Shown here piece by piece: positions 30,443-38,331 of a stretch of DNA of 41,675 bases. The position numbers were made by a program, and so were the translations under genes. Position 1 is the stretch's first letter. Each line of letters opens with the position of its first letter. This DNA is from Candidatus Caldatribacterium sp. Lineage in GTDB: Bacteria > Atribacterota > Atribacteria > Atribacterales > Caldatribacteriaceae. Location: contig JANXBI010000073.1 of NCBI GenBank assembly GCA_025060675.1, positions 1 to 41,675 on the forward strand. The letters run 5' to 3'. A model generated the notes under the pieces. It saw nothing but the letters and a program-made list of their open reading frames with translations, had not been told where the DNA came from and searched no databases.

Positions 30443-30768
30443 TGGAAACCCTCACGAAAGAGAAGGATTTTGCGCGTCTTTTTGCAAAGGGGCAAAGGGT
30501 GAGTTGTGGCCCTTTGCGCCTTTTTTTCTACCAACGAGAGACTGGTCCTGTTCGGGTGTGCTTTGCGGGGCGGAGCAAAAAGGCGGTGCGCCGGAATCGT
30601 ATACGGAGGAGACTCAGGGAAGCCTTTCGCGTACACTACTACCCCGCTTGGAAAGATAAGCCTTTTGATTTCTTCTTTCTTGGGGATGAAGAGGTTGCTT
30701 CAGTTGATTTCGCCTCCCTTGTCCTCTGGATGGGAGAGCTTCTTGAAAGGGTGGAGCAAAACGGGTGA
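30439..30768 (+). CDS. rnpA: Ribonuclease P protein component
   Basis: 109 residues. The protein subunit of RNase P, which helps the RNA subunit trim tRNA 5' leaders. The RNR motif is present as KKAVRRNRIRRRLREAFR, and the N-terminus has the usual LTKEKDFARLFAKGQR. ATG 30439 overlaps the rpmH stop; an ATG at 30442 is an alternative. The stop overlaps the yidD start (GTGA). Confidence 0.95.
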   Translation: MMETLTKEKDFARLFAKGQRVSCGPLRLFFYQRETGPVRVCFAGRSKKAVRRNRIRRRLREAFRVHYYPAWKDKPFDFFFLGDEEVASVDFASLVLWMGELLERVEQNG

Positions 30769-30992
30769 GGATTACAGAATCCGTGCTGCAGTTTCTTGAC
30801 CAAGCACTGGTATGGTACAAAAGGTACCTTTCTCCCCTCCTTCCCCAGAGTTGTCGTTTTGAGCCTACCTGCTCTGAGTATGCTCGAGAGGCATTGCGCA
30901 AGTATGGACTTTGGAAAGGTCTCCTGCTGAGTCTTTGGCGAATGCTCCGTTGCAATCCTTACTCCCGCGGTGGATACGATCCGGTGAAATAA
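30765..30992 (+). CDS. yidD: Membrane protein insertion efficiency factor YidD
   Basis: 75 residues from GTG 30765. YidD assists YidC in inserting inner-membrane proteins. The conserved cysteine-containing core SCRFEPTCSEYAREAL and the end CNPYSRGGYDPV are diagnostic. An amphipathic N-terminal helix would bind the membrane. It lies between rnpA and yidC as in most bacteria, with a 1-codon overlap to rnpA. Confidence 0.95.
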   Translation: MRITESVLQFLDQALVWYKRYLSPLLPQSCRFEPTCSEYAREALRKYGLWKGLLLSLWRMLRCNPYSRGGYDPVK

Positions 30993-31011
30993 GAAACGAA
31001 AGGTGATGGCA

Positions 31012-31746
31012 ATGTTTGCACAAATTTGGGATGGTCTGGCGAAAGTCATGGAGCTCGTGCTCCGTTTCTTTTACCAGCTCACCGGAAATTACGGTATTTC
31101 TATTATCCTCCTGACTGTGGTTGTTCGATTGGCCCTCTATCCTGTCATTCACAAGCAGAACCTTTCTGCCCGGGCGATGCAGGAGATTCAGCCAGAGATT
31201 AAGAAGCTCCAAGAGAAATACGGTAAAGATCCGCAGAGACTCAATCAAGAAATCATGCGACTGTACCGGGAAAAAGGTGTCAATCCTCTTGGAGGATGTC
31301 TTCCGCTCCTCATTCAGCTTCCCTTCCTCTTCGTTCTGTACCGTGTTCTTGTGACCTACGATTATGGCCAGGCAGGATTTTTATGGCTCCCAAGCCTTTC
31401 CCGTCCTGATCCGTACTACATTCTGCCTTTGGCCATGGGGGCAACGACCTTCTGGCAGCAGAAAATCAGCACGCCTCCCTCCTCTGGTGAGGGAGCACAA
31501 CAAAACCTCCTCCTCATGGTTGTGATGCCTGTGTTTCTCGTGTTCATCAGCTGGGGCTTGCCCTCGGGAGTGCTTCTGTACTGGTTCGTCTCGAATCTCT
31601 TCTACATCTTCCAGCAGTACATGCTCGAGGCGCAGCTCCGTAGGGCAAAGCCTGCCTCCCCTACCCCAACGTCTTTGCCTCGGAGAGACCAACTTGTTCG
31701 TCCGCAAGTGAAGAAGGGGGGAGAACGCCGTGAAAAGAAGCGTTGA
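31012..31746 (+). CDS. yidC: Membrane protein insertase YidC, short Oxa1-type
   Basis: 244 residues from ATG 31012, six bases after AAAGGTG; ATG 31006 or GTG 31003 are possible. It inserts and folds membrane proteins. It has only the conserved insertase core, five membrane helices including YGISIILLTVVVRLALYP with the key Arg of the hydrophilic groove, and a cytoplasmic hairpin PEIKKLQEKYGKDPQR. The large periplasmic domain of Gram-negative YidC is absent. No lipobox Cys is seen near the N-terminus. The basic C-terminal tail may contact ribosomes. It overlaps jag by 17 bp. Confidence 0.95.
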   Translation: MFAQIWDGLAKVMELVLRFFYQLTGNYGISIILLTVVVRLALYPVIHKQNLSARAMQEIQPEIKKLQEKYGKDPQRLNQEIMRLYREKGVNPLGGCLPLLIQLPFLFVLYRVLVTYDYGQAGFLWLPSLSRPDPYYILPLAMGATTFWQQKISTPPSSGEGAQQNLLLMVVMPVFLVFISWGLPSGVLLYWFVSNLFYIFQQYMLEAQLRRAKPASPTPTSLPRRDQLVRPQVKKGGERREKKR

Positions 31747-32482
31747 AGTGTCTGGGAAGACTCTCGAAGAGGTGCTCGAGCGAGCTTCGCGCTATTTTGA
31801 TGTTTCTCGAGAGCGGCTGGGGTATGAAGTTCTCTCAGAGACTAAAGGATTCCTGAGTGTTTTCGTCCCCCGGATGGTGAAGGTTCGTGTCTGGGTGAAA
31901 GACGAGGAGGAGACGGAGGCAATCCCAAAAGCTTCTCCTCCAGAGACGAGTGGGCTTTCTGAGGCCCACGAGGTGGTTGAGAAGTTCCTCCGGGAACTTG
32001 TGGCAAAAATGGATCTTGAGGTTACGGTGGATGCTAAAGACGACAATGGGGTACTCCGTTGCATGCTCGATGGGAAGGATGCCGGAATCCTCATCGGTCG
32101 GAAGGGCGAGACGCTTGAGGCCCTCGAGGTCTTGGTGCGGACTTTCCTCGCTCGCCGGGGTTTCGGAGAGGTTCCTCTGGAAGTGGATGTCTCAGGATAC
32201 CGGAAGCGCCGGGAAGAAGCACTACGTAAGCTTGCTGAACGCATGGCCAGAAAGGTGGTACGGGAGAAGAAGAGGATCCGGCTTGCTCCTATGAATGCTC
32301 GGGAGCGGCGTATTGTCCATATGGCGCTCAAGGACCACCCGGAGGTTGTGACGTACAGCGTAGGGGAGGAACCCAATCGACGTGTGGTAATCGACCTAAA
32401 AGCTCAACAAAAGAAGCAGTCGCGACCCAAAAACCGAGCACGGTCCCAGCGTCATGAAGGGAGGAATGGGAGGGCTTCATGA
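31730..32482 (+). CDS. jag: RNA-binding protein Jag/KhpB
   Basis: 250 residues from GTG 31730. Three parts: Jag_N domain (KRSVEVSGKTLEEVLERA to about 55), KH domain with the GxxG loop in ILIGRKGETLEALEVL (about 85-160), and R3H domain with NARERRIVHMALKD (about 165-225), then a basic tail. KhpB binds many RNAs with KhpA and affects cell elongation and division. It follows yidC as in most Firmicutes-like genomes and overlaps mnmE by 4 bp (ATGA). Confidence 0.94.
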   Translation: MKRSVEVSGKTLEEVLERASRYFDVSRERLGYEVLSETKGFLSVFVPRMVKVRVWVKDEEETEAIPKASPPETSGLSEAHEVVEKFLRELVAKMDLEVTVDAKDDNGVLRCMLDGKDAGILIGRKGETLEALEVLVRTFLARRGFGEVPLEVDVSGYRKRREEALRKLAERMARKVVREKKRIRLAPMNARERRIVHMALKDHPEVVTYSVGEEPNRRVVIDLKAQQKKQSRPKNRARSQRHEGRNGRAS

Positions 32483-33858
32483 TACGAGATGATACGATTG
32501 TGGCCATTGCCACGCCGCCTGGGGTGGGGGCTATTGGCATTGTTCGCCTAAGCGGCCGGGATGCGGTGCCCATTGCGTCCCGGCTTTTTCGTTCCCGGGC
32601 AGGGAAACGGGTAGAAGATTTCCGGAGCTTTCGCATGTATCTTGGGGAAGTTGTGGATCCGAGGACGGGAAAGCCTCTCGATGAAGCGCTCTGCGTCGTC
32701 ATGCGAGCTCCCAAGAGTTACACCTGTGAGGATGTGGTGGAATTCCATCTCCATGGAGGGCCTCTGGTGGTGCGGAAAGTCCTCGAGATGTGCCTCCAAG
32801 AGGGTGCTCGTCTGGCCCGTCCTGGGGAATTTACCGAACGGGCTTTCTTGAATGGTCGTATTGACCTTCTGCAGGCGGAAGCTGTGGCGACGCTTGTGCG
32901 AGCGCGTTCGGAGAAAGTCCTTGAGCTTTCACTGCGTCATCTCAAGGGAGCCTTTGGAGGAAAGGTGGAGGAATGGAAGCGGAGACTTCTCCTTCTTGAA
33001 GCACATATAGAAGCTTCCTGTGATTTCCTCGATGTTCCAGCAGAAGACATAGAAGAGCACATTCAAAAGGAACTCACCGCCTTAGCCTTGGAGATAAAGG
33101 AAGAGCTTGATCGGAGCAAACGTCTTCAACCCCTTGAAGAGGGGATGCTTGTTGTGATTGCTGGGAAACCGAATGTGGGGAAGTCGAGTTTGCTCAACCT
33201 TCTCGTAGGCAAGGAGAGGGCCATCGTCACGCCTTTTCCAGGGACAACCAGGGATGCCATAGAAGAGTTCGTCCTTCTTGAAGGTTTTCCTTTCCGCTTT
33301 GTCGACACGGCAGGTCTTCGGGAAAGTGAAGACCCTGTGGAGCGTATAGGAGTGGAACGGACGCGAACCTACCTTGAGCGTGCTGACTACGTTCTTGTGG
33401 TTTTCGACCGAAGCCAGCCACTTGGAAAGGAGGATCGGGAAATTGCTGACCTTGTGCGATCCCGTCCTCATCTTGTGGTACTCAACAAAAGCGATCTTCC
33501 CCAGGTCCTTACAAGAAAGGATGTGGAGGCCCTCTACCCCGGAGAGTCGATTCTTGAGGTGTCGGCTCTTACCGGCGAGGGAAGGGAAGAACTCCTGTCG
33601 ACTTTGGTGCGGTATGCCCAGGAGCGCCTTGGTCCGGAGGAAGACCTTGTTCTCCTTACCGTCCGCCAGAGGGAAGAGCTTGAAGGAATCCTCAGGTGCC
33701 TTCAAGAAGCACAACAGGCTCAGGCAAGTGGTGCCCCCTTGGATGTCTTGGGAGTCCTTGTGAACGAGGCACTTTTGGGAATGCAACGCCTCACAGGGGA
33801 GCGGGTGGACGAGCAACTCCTCGACACCATTTTTACCCACTTTTGCATTGGGAAGTAG
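32479..33858 (+). CDS. mnmE: tRNA-5-carboxymethylaminomethyl-2-thiouridine GTPase
   Basis: 459 residues, full length. With MnmG it installs the 5-(carboxymethyl)aminomethyl group on U34, the same nucleoside thiolated by MnmA encoded 15 kb away. Parts: tetrahydrofolate-binding N-domain (TIVAIATPPGVGAIGIVRLSG), helical domain with an inserted G domain (P-loop GKPNVGKSSL, DTAGLRE, LNKSD) and the C-terminal CIGK with the catalytic Cys. It ends the rpmH operon. mnmG, which normally follows, is not in the window. A parS site begins directly after the stop codon. Confidence 0.97.
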   Translation: MIRDDTIVAIATPPGVGAIGIVRLSGRDAVPIASRLFRSRAGKRVEDFRSFRMYLGEVVDPRTGKPLDEALCVVMRAPKSYTCEDVVEFHLHGGPLVVRKVLEMCLQEGARLARPGEFTERAFLNGRIDLLQAEAVATLVRARSEKVLELSLRHLKGAFGGKVEEWKRRLLLLEAHIEASCDFLDVPAEDIEEHIQKELTALALEIKEELDRSKRLQPLEEGMLVVIAGKPNVGKSSLLNLLVGKERAIVTPFPGTTRDAIEEFVLLEGFPFRFVDTAGLRESEDPVERIGVERTRTYLERADYVLVVFDRSQPLGKEDREIADLVRSRPHLVVLNKSDLPQVLTRKDVEALYPGESILEVSALTGEGREELLSTLVRYAQERLGPEEDLVLLTVRQREELEGILRCLQEAQQAQASGAPLDVLGVLVNEALLGMQRLTGERVDEQLLDTIFTHFCIGK

Positions 33859-33874
33859 TGTTCCACGTGGAACG
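33859..33874. promoter_or_regulatory. parS site 1 (ParB-binding palindrome)
   Basis: TGTTCCACGTGGAACG, one base short of a perfect 16-bp palindrome and a close match to the bacterial parS consensus. It lies in the 21-bp gap between the convergent mnmE and rsmG genes. ParB loads here during origin segregation. Confidence 0.85.
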
Positions 33875-33879
33875 TGGTC

Positions 33880-34602
33880 TTAGAGAGGACGCTTCTTTGG
33901 CATTCCAGGTCGTCGAGGGTATTGGGGAGGTGTGGGAGCGGTTTTCTGGACGAGAACAAGGGTGGTTTTCCGGGAACGGAAAGGGACAGGGACGTCTCGA
34001 AGGGCAACGATGGTGCTTCTGAGGACATGAAGGGCATTCTGCGCGTTTTTGATTTCTTCCTGCACGTTCGGTCCTTTGTAGTAAAGGGCAAACCCCCCAG
34101 GTCGGATGAAGGGGGTAGTGAGTTCTAGGATGATTCGGAGTTCTCCTAGGGCTCGAGCCGTGGCAAGGGTGTACCGTTCTCGGGACGTCGGGTCATGGGC
34201 TACTGTTTCAGCTCGTCCACAGAGAACCTGGGTTTCCTCAAGCTCCAAGAGGCGCACAGCCTCTTCGAGAAAACGGCACTTCTTTGCGGTGGCCTCAAGG
34301 AGGGTGAGTTGGAGGGCAGGGTAGGCAATTTTGAGAGGGATTCCTGGAATCCCTCCACCTGTCCCAACGTCAACGAGGCTTTGGGATGCCTTAAAGACCT
34401 CATCCCAGGTGAGAGCAGTGAGGCTATCGAGTACTCCCTCGACGAGAATGTCCTCTTCTCCCGCGAAACCCGTGAGGTTGCAGCGCGTATTGGCCCTGTG
34501 GAGGAGACTCACAAAGGCGAGCATTTTCTCCTCCTGGTCACTTGAGAGGTGCAGGCAAAGCGATGTCACTCCGTTGCGGAGCATCCTTCGCAGTTTGTCC
34601 AC
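33880..34602 (-). CDS. rsmG: 16S rRNA (guanine-527-N7)-methyltransferase
   Basis: 240 residues. It methylates G527 in the 530 loop of 16S rRNA. The SAM-binding motif is LVDVGTGGGIPGIPLKI, and NLTGF and ARALGEL are conserved. GTG 34602 gives the family's normal N-terminal length (27 residues before the LHRANTRCNLT motif); it has no good Shine-Dalgarno and lies inside a DnaA-box pair. It faces mnmE, whereas in most origins it follows mnmG in the same direction, so the cluster was rearranged. The C-terminal 20 residues (PPQYPRRPGMPKKRPL) are basic and lie beyond the fold. Confidence 0.93.
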   Translation of the reverse strand: MDKLRRMLRNGVTSLCLHLSSDQEEKMLAFVSLLHRANTRCNLTGFAGEEDILVEGVLDSLTALTWDEVFKASQSLVDVGTGGGIPGIPLKIAYPALQLTLLEATAKKCRFLEEAVRLLELEETQVLCGRAETVAHDPTSRERYTLATARALGELRIILELTTPFIRPGGFALYYKGPNVQEEIKNAQNALHVLRSTIVALRDVPVPFRSRKTTLVLVQKTAPTPPQYPRRPGMPKKRPL

Positions 34603-34777
34603 AGGTTATCCACAACCTCATCGACAATTTTCCTGAAACATCCTTTGGGTGATTTTCCCAAAATGTCACAGAGAAGAAGCGCTTTCTCCTCGTTTTTTCC
34701 TGTGGATATCTTACCAAAGTTCTCTTTTCCTGAAGAAGGTGTACACAAGGGAATAAGAAATCCACAGGTTATCCACA
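34595..34777. other. DnaA-box cluster, candidate replication origin (oriC)
   Basis: Boxes: TTGTCCACA (34595-34603), TTATCCACA (34606-34614), ATATCCACA on the minus strand (34701-34709), AAATCCACA (34758-34766) and TTATCCACA (34769-34777). Two are perfect and three have one or two mismatches. Both end pairs have the same 11-bp phasing, CCACAGGTTATCCACA. T-rich DNA follows (34787-34805) and could be the unwinding element. The region is non-coding except for the rsmG start. Two parS sites flank it. Confidence 0.75.
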
Positions 34778-34799
34778 GAAGACTTGCTTTTTTGTGGTT

Positions 34800-34805
34800 T
34801 ATAAT
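34800..34805 (+). promoter_or_regulatory. -10 element of trmI promoter
   Basis: TATAAT 23 bp before the start codon. There is no good -35; the expected position overlaps or abuts the last DnaA box (34769-34777), so DnaA could affect this promoter. AAAGGAGG at 34816-34823 is the ribosome-binding site. Confidence 0.5.
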
Positions 34806-34828
34806 ACTGCCGCACAAAGGAGGCAGGC

Positions 34829-35602
34829 ATGCCCATCGAAAAAGGCGATCGTGTGTACATCTGGTTGGAAGACGGGCGAGATTACCTCGTGCGAGTTGCT
34901 CCAGAGAAGTCTCTGGGCACGCATCTTGGGAATATCGAGTTATCAGAGCTTCTGGGGAAAGAGTTCGGAGAGTATGTTCTCACCTCGAAAGGGAAAAAGG
35001 CTTTTCTGTTGCAACCTGGAGTGGTGGAAAATGTTTTTCACATGCGTCGCAGGACCCAGATTGTGTATCCCAAAGACCTTGGGTATATCCTCCTGATGCT
35101 CGATGTGAAGGAAGGAGATCGGGTTATTGATGTGGGGCTTGGGAGTGGAGCGATGTGTGGGGCTTTGGCACGCCTTGTGGGGGAAAGAGGTCGAGTGTAT
35201 GCTTACGAACGTCGTGGGGATTTCATCCCCTTGGCGGAGGAGAATCTCAGGGAATGGGGGGTTCTCCACCGTGTGACCATTCATCCCCGGGACATTGCTG
35301 AAGGTTTTGTGGAAAGAGACGTCGATGCCCTCTTCCTTGACGTTCCAGAACCTTGGCAATACCTGAAGCAGTGTTGGGATGCCCTCCGGGGAGGAGGAAG
35401 GCTCGCCGTAGTCTCTCCTACAGCTGGGCAGGTGATGGAAGTTCTTCGAGGGCTCGAGGCTCTCCCCTTTGTGGATATCCAGGTGTGGGAGAGCCTCCTT
35501 CGGGGATACAAGCCGAATCCCGTCGCGTTTCGTCCCTTCGACCGTATGGTGGCTCACACGACGTACATGATTTTTGCCCGGAAAGTCTTTACGACTCTTT
35601 AG
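34829..35602 (+). CDS. trmI: tRNA (adenine(58)-N1)-methyltransferase
   Basis: 257 residues. TrmI makes m1A58 in the T-loop of tRNAs, a modification important for tRNA stability in thermophiles. N-terminal small beta domain with KGDRVYIWLEDGRDYLV, then the Rossmann domain: SAM motif VIDVGLGSGAMCGALA, preceded by RRTQIVYPKDLGYILL, and the catalytic-site Asp in LFLDVPEPWQYL. The ATG is placed by AAAGGAGG. It is transcribed away from the candidate origin; its 3' end overlaps the convergent oxidoreductase gene by 14 bp. Confidence 0.92.
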   Translation: MPIEKGDRVYIWLEDGRDYLVRVAPEKSLGTHLGNIELSELLGKEFGEYVLTSKGKKAFLLQPGVVENVFHMRRRTQIVYPKDLGYILLMLDVKEGDRVIDVGLGSGAMCGALARLVGERGRVYAYERRGDFIPLAEENLREWGVLHRVTIHPRDIAEGFVERDVDALFLDVPEPWQYLKQCWDALRGGGRLAVVSPTAGQVMEVLRGLEALPFVDIQVWESLLRGYKPNPVAFRPFDRMVAHTTYMIFARKVFTTL

Positions 35603-36620
35603 CAACGTTTTTGAGGTCTTCGAAGTAGTACTGGAGTTTGACTTCTTCGTGCCGTTGTGCTGACTCGACGGCTGCGCAAGCAAGGGCAAATGTTTTGATG
35701 TTGTCCGAGAGAGAAGTTTCTGCTTCCCTACCGCTTCGTACCGCTTGTACGAACTCTTGGAGAACGAAGGGGCGTCCGTCAGTTTGGTAACGGGAGAAGC
35801 GCACCTCTTCCCTTTTACCCTCTTTGTCTTCGAAGAAGATTCGATCATTCTCCAAGGTGAGCGTTCCCTCACTCCCGAAGAACCGAATGACGCCGTTCCA
35901 ACCGGTCCTGTACCCCCGCGTTACCCAACTTCCGAAATAATGCACGAGCACCTTAGGGTCGAAAATCAGGGTTCCCGATGCTACGGTATCGCTTTGGAAA
36001 GGACTCCAGGAGGGATTCATGCTCTCTATACGGACCGAAAGGGGTTCTTTTTCGAGGACGAAGCGGAGAATGTCGAAGTGGTGCACGCTCATATCGGCCA
36101 AAAGGGGATGCTCCATGGAAATTCTCCATCCCCCGAGTTGCAGCGTTTCGTGGAATTCGTACGTGACGTACTCGATAGTGCCACATCGTCCTTCAAGGAG
36201 TGCCTTTTTCAGGGCTCGAATCTCGGAACGGAAGCGGTAATTTTGGCTCACCACATATACCAGGTGTGGTGTCCGTGCCCAAAGGGCGTATATGGCTAAA
36301 GCGTTGCGCCAGGTATCAGCCAAGGGCTTTTCGGAGAGGATGTGAAGCCCGGCGGCTAATGCTTCTTCAGCAACTTCTCGGTGTGCGGCGTTTGGGGTGA
36401 CGATGAGGATCGCCTGTGGCTTCGTTTCTCTGAGGGCCTCACTCAAAGTGGAAAAGAAAGGGATTCCTCGATCCCCGAAACGCTTCATGAAGCGTTCTTT
36501 GGCTTCTTTACTTGGGTCCACAACAGCGCAAAGCTCTACGTCTGCACTTCGCAGAAGGAGGTCTGTCCATCCCTCGCCAAAAAATCCGAATCCGGCCTGG
36601 ACAAAAGTAATGCGTTCCAT
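35589..36620 (-). CDS. Gfo/Idh/MocA-family NAD(P)-dependent oxidoreductase
   Basis: 343 residues; ATG 36620 follows AAGGAGGAAGGAT. The N-terminal Rossmann domain (VQAGFGFFGEGW) and the conserved substrate motif LSEKPLAD, with the catalytic-region Lys, are characteristic. The C-terminal alpha/beta domain has MSVHHFDILRFVLEKEP, where the His is often catalytic. Members oxidise or reduce sugar or inositol hydroxyls, or act on amino-sugars. No neighbour defines the substrate; the gene stands alone between trmI and a parS site. An extension upstream of this start would run through the promoter and parS and is not credible. Confidence 0.88.
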   Translation of the reverse strand: MERITFVQAGFGFFGEGWTDLLLRSADVELCAVVDPSKEAKERFMKRFGDRGIPFFSTLSEALRETKPQAILIVTPNAAHREVAEEALAAGLHILSEKPLADTWRNALAIYALWARTPHLVYVVSQNYRFRSEIRALKKALLEGRCGTIEYVTYEFHETLQLGGWRISMEHPLLADMSVHHFDILRFVLEKEPLSVRIESMNPSWSPFQSDTVASGTLIFDPKVLVHYFGSWVTRGYRTGWNGVIRFFGSEGTLTLENDRIFFEDKEGKREEVRFSRYQTDGRPFVLQEFVQAVRSGREAETSLSDNIKTFALACAAVESAQRHEEVKLQYYFEDLKNVAKES

Positions 36621-36660
36621 ATCCTTCCTCCTTTCTTTCGCTTTAGCATACCATAGGAAG

Positions 36661-36676
36661 TGTTCCACGTGGAACA
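36661..36676. promoter_or_regulatory. parS site 2 (perfect palindrome)
   Basis: TGTTCCACGTGGAACA, a perfect 16-bp palindrome matching the parS family. It lies in the divergent gap between the oxidoreductase and homocysteine methyltransferase genes, 2.8 kb from site 1, on the other side of the DnaA-box cluster. Confidence 0.9.
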
Positions 36677-36680
36677 CTTC

Positions 36681-36689
36681 TGGTATAAT
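36681..36689 (+). promoter_or_regulatory. Extended -10 promoter of the homocysteine methyltransferase gene
   Basis: TGG TATAAT, an extended -10 element. The -35 position falls on the parS site, so bound ParB may affect it. The predicted start is near 36696, leaving about 15 nt before the GTG at 36711. Confidence 0.55.
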
Positions 36690-36710
36690 CCCCGAAAAGG
36701 GGTGAAGGCT

Positions 36711-37598
36711 GTGCTTTGGGAGCTCTTGAGAGAACGCATCCTCATCTTCGATGGTGCTATGGGGACACGATTGCAGCAACTTGGTCTTCCTCCTGGGTAT
36801 CCACCTGAGGAGTGGAATCTCTCCCATCCCGAAGAGGTTCTCAAGGTCCACAAAAGTTACGTTGAGAGTGGAGCGGATGTGATTCAGACGAATACTTTCG
36901 GTGGGAACCGTGTCCGTCTTGCCCGCTCTGGCCTTGATGGATGCCTTGTGGATATCCTGAGGGAGGGTGTGCGCATTGCCCGTCGGGCACTCCGTCCAGG
37001 GGTTCTGCTTGCTGCGTCTTTGGGACCTCTTGGAGAATTCATGGAGCCTTTTGGGGACCTTACGGAGGAGAAAGCACGGGAAGCCTTTCGGGAGGCGGTA
37101 CAACTGCTCTCTGAGATGGGGATACGCCTTTTCCACCTTGAAACCTTTAGCTCCAGCAGAGAAGCCCTCCTTGCTCTTGAAGCCGTCGAGGCTGTAGGTG
37201 GGGAGGCTATCGTCAGCTTCACCTTTGAGTCCCGGGGAGGGAAGATGGTGACCCTCCTTGGGGAAACCCCCGAAAGCATCGCTCGCCTTTTCTGGGGAAA
37301 AGCAGGGGTTGTTCTTGGGGCAAACTGTGGTACGGGGATTCGGGAAGCTCTGGCCATCTTTGAGGAGTACCAGAAAGTGTACCCTGGTCCCTTCTCTGCC
37401 AAGCCCAATGCAGGGGTACCCTCTCTCCAGGGAGGAGAAGTTACCTACCACGAGACCCCGGAAGACTTCCTCTCTCTTGCTCCTCGCTTTTTTGAGCTCG
37501 GTGTCCGGATTATCGGGGGGTGCTGCGGGACTCACGAGGGCCATATCGCTGCCCTGAAGAGAGCCCGGGACCTTTGGTCTTCCCAACGGGAGGGATAA
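36711..37598 (+). CDS. Homocysteine S-methyltransferase domain protein (MetH N-terminal/BhmT-like)
   Basis: 295 residues. GTG 36711, eight bases after GGGG, is preferred over GTG 36702, which has almost no spacing. It is a zinc-dependent TIM barrel: IFDGAMGTRLQQLG at the N-terminus, DVIQTNTFGGNR, and zinc cysteines in LGANCGTG and IGGCCGTHEGHI. It transfers a methyl group to homocysteine to form methionine. Only the homocysteine module of MetH is present; the pterin and cobalamin modules would have to be separate proteins, as in several thermophiles, or the donor may be S-methylmethionine or betaine. Its end overlaps the convergent radical SAM gene by 89 bp. Confidence 0.87.
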   Translation: MLWELLRERILIFDGAMGTRLQQLGLPPGYPPEEWNLSHPEEVLKVHKSYVESGADVIQTNTFGGNRVRLARSGLDGCLVDILREGVRIARRALRPGVLLAASLGPLGEFMEPFGDLTEEKAREAFREAVQLLSEMGIRLFHLETFSSSREALLALEAVEAVGGEAIVSFTFESRGGKMVTLLGETPESIARLFWGKAGVVLGANCGTGIREALAIFEEYQKVYPGPFSAKPNAGVPSLQGGEVTYHETPEDFLSLAPRFFELGVRIIGGCCGTHEGHIAALKRARDLWSSQREG

Positions 37599-38331
37599 CC
37601 TCTCCCCCAAGGAAACAAGCAATCTCCTCGAGCCTTTCCTGTGACGGCGCCTGAACCCACTCGCAGGTTGGACGTCGGTCAAGACTGTTAATGTGGATGC
37701 GTTCGGGAGAAAGGGTCTGGAGGTGTTTCTGTAAGGCCTTAAGCTCCTCCGGGGTGTCGTTCACTCCTGGGACGACGAAAACCTCAAGCCAGATATCCTT
37801 TGTGAAGTGTTGCCGCAGGAGGTGAAGGCTTTCTAGGTGTTCGGCAAAGCCTAGGGAGGGATGGGGACGGTTGATCTTTGTGAAGGTTTCCTCGCGTCCT
37901 GCATCGAGGGAGGGAATCACAAGGTCGAAAACCTGAACTTCCTCAAGGAGGGTGCGGTACCGGGCAAAGAGTGCCCCATTGGTGATGAGCACAAGACGTT
38001 CTTTGGGGAAAATACGACGCGTCGCTTCGGCAATAGCCCCAAGGGATATGTGGAGGGTGGGTTCTCCCCAACCGGCGAAGGTAACGCAAAGAGGGCGGTG
38101 ATCCTTCAGGCGCCACGCTGCTTCTTTAAGGGTGGCAATCACAAGGTCAGAAGGTAGGTACTCTTTGCGTTCGACAACAAGCTGAAGCGTTGGTCCACAC
38201 TCACAGTATACGCAGTCGAAGTTACAGGTTTTATACGGAACGAGGTTAACTCCAAGGGAGCTCCCTAGTCTTCGAGAAAGAATTGGACCAAAAACGCACT
38301 GTTTTCGCACGGCCTCGCCTTCTCTCTTCAT
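37510..38331 (-). CDS. Radical SAM protein (COG0731-like)
   Basis: 273 residues from ATG 38331 (TAATG overlap with mntP); GTG 38310, after GAAGGCGAGG, is also possible and begins nearer the conserved VFGPILSRRLGSSLGVN. The [4Fe-4S]/SAM cysteines are CNFDCVYC. FAGWGEPTLH is the family's GEP-type SAM motif, and FVVPGVNDTPEELKALQ follows. This group is related to wyosine-type Fe-S oxidoreductases, but its substrate is unknown in most bacteria. The last 30 residues (KTKGPGLSSGQRYGPRESR) overlap the opposite gene and look low-complexity, so the true 3' end may reflect recent loss of an earlier stop. Confidence 0.85.
   Translation of the reverse strand: MKREGEAVRKQCVFGPILSRRLGSSLGVNLVPYKTCNFDCVYCECGPTLQLVVERKEYLPSDLVIATLKEAAWRLKDHRPLCVTFAGWGEPTLHISLGAIAEATRRIFPKERLVLITNGALFARYRTLLEEVQVFDLVIPSLDAGREETFTKINRPHPSLGFAEHLESLHLLRQHFTKDIWLEVFVVPGVNDTPEELKALQKHLQTLSPERIHINSLDRRPTCEWVQAPSQERLEEIACFLGGEVIPPVGKTKGPGLSSGQRYGPRESRSTPR

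Noticed and set aside
35589..37682. 697-residue open frame extending the oxidoreductase far upstream
   Set aside because: The extra 350 residues are antisense to the homocysteine methyltransferase gene and cross a parS site; the Rossmann domain begins at 36620 behind a strong ribosome-binding site.
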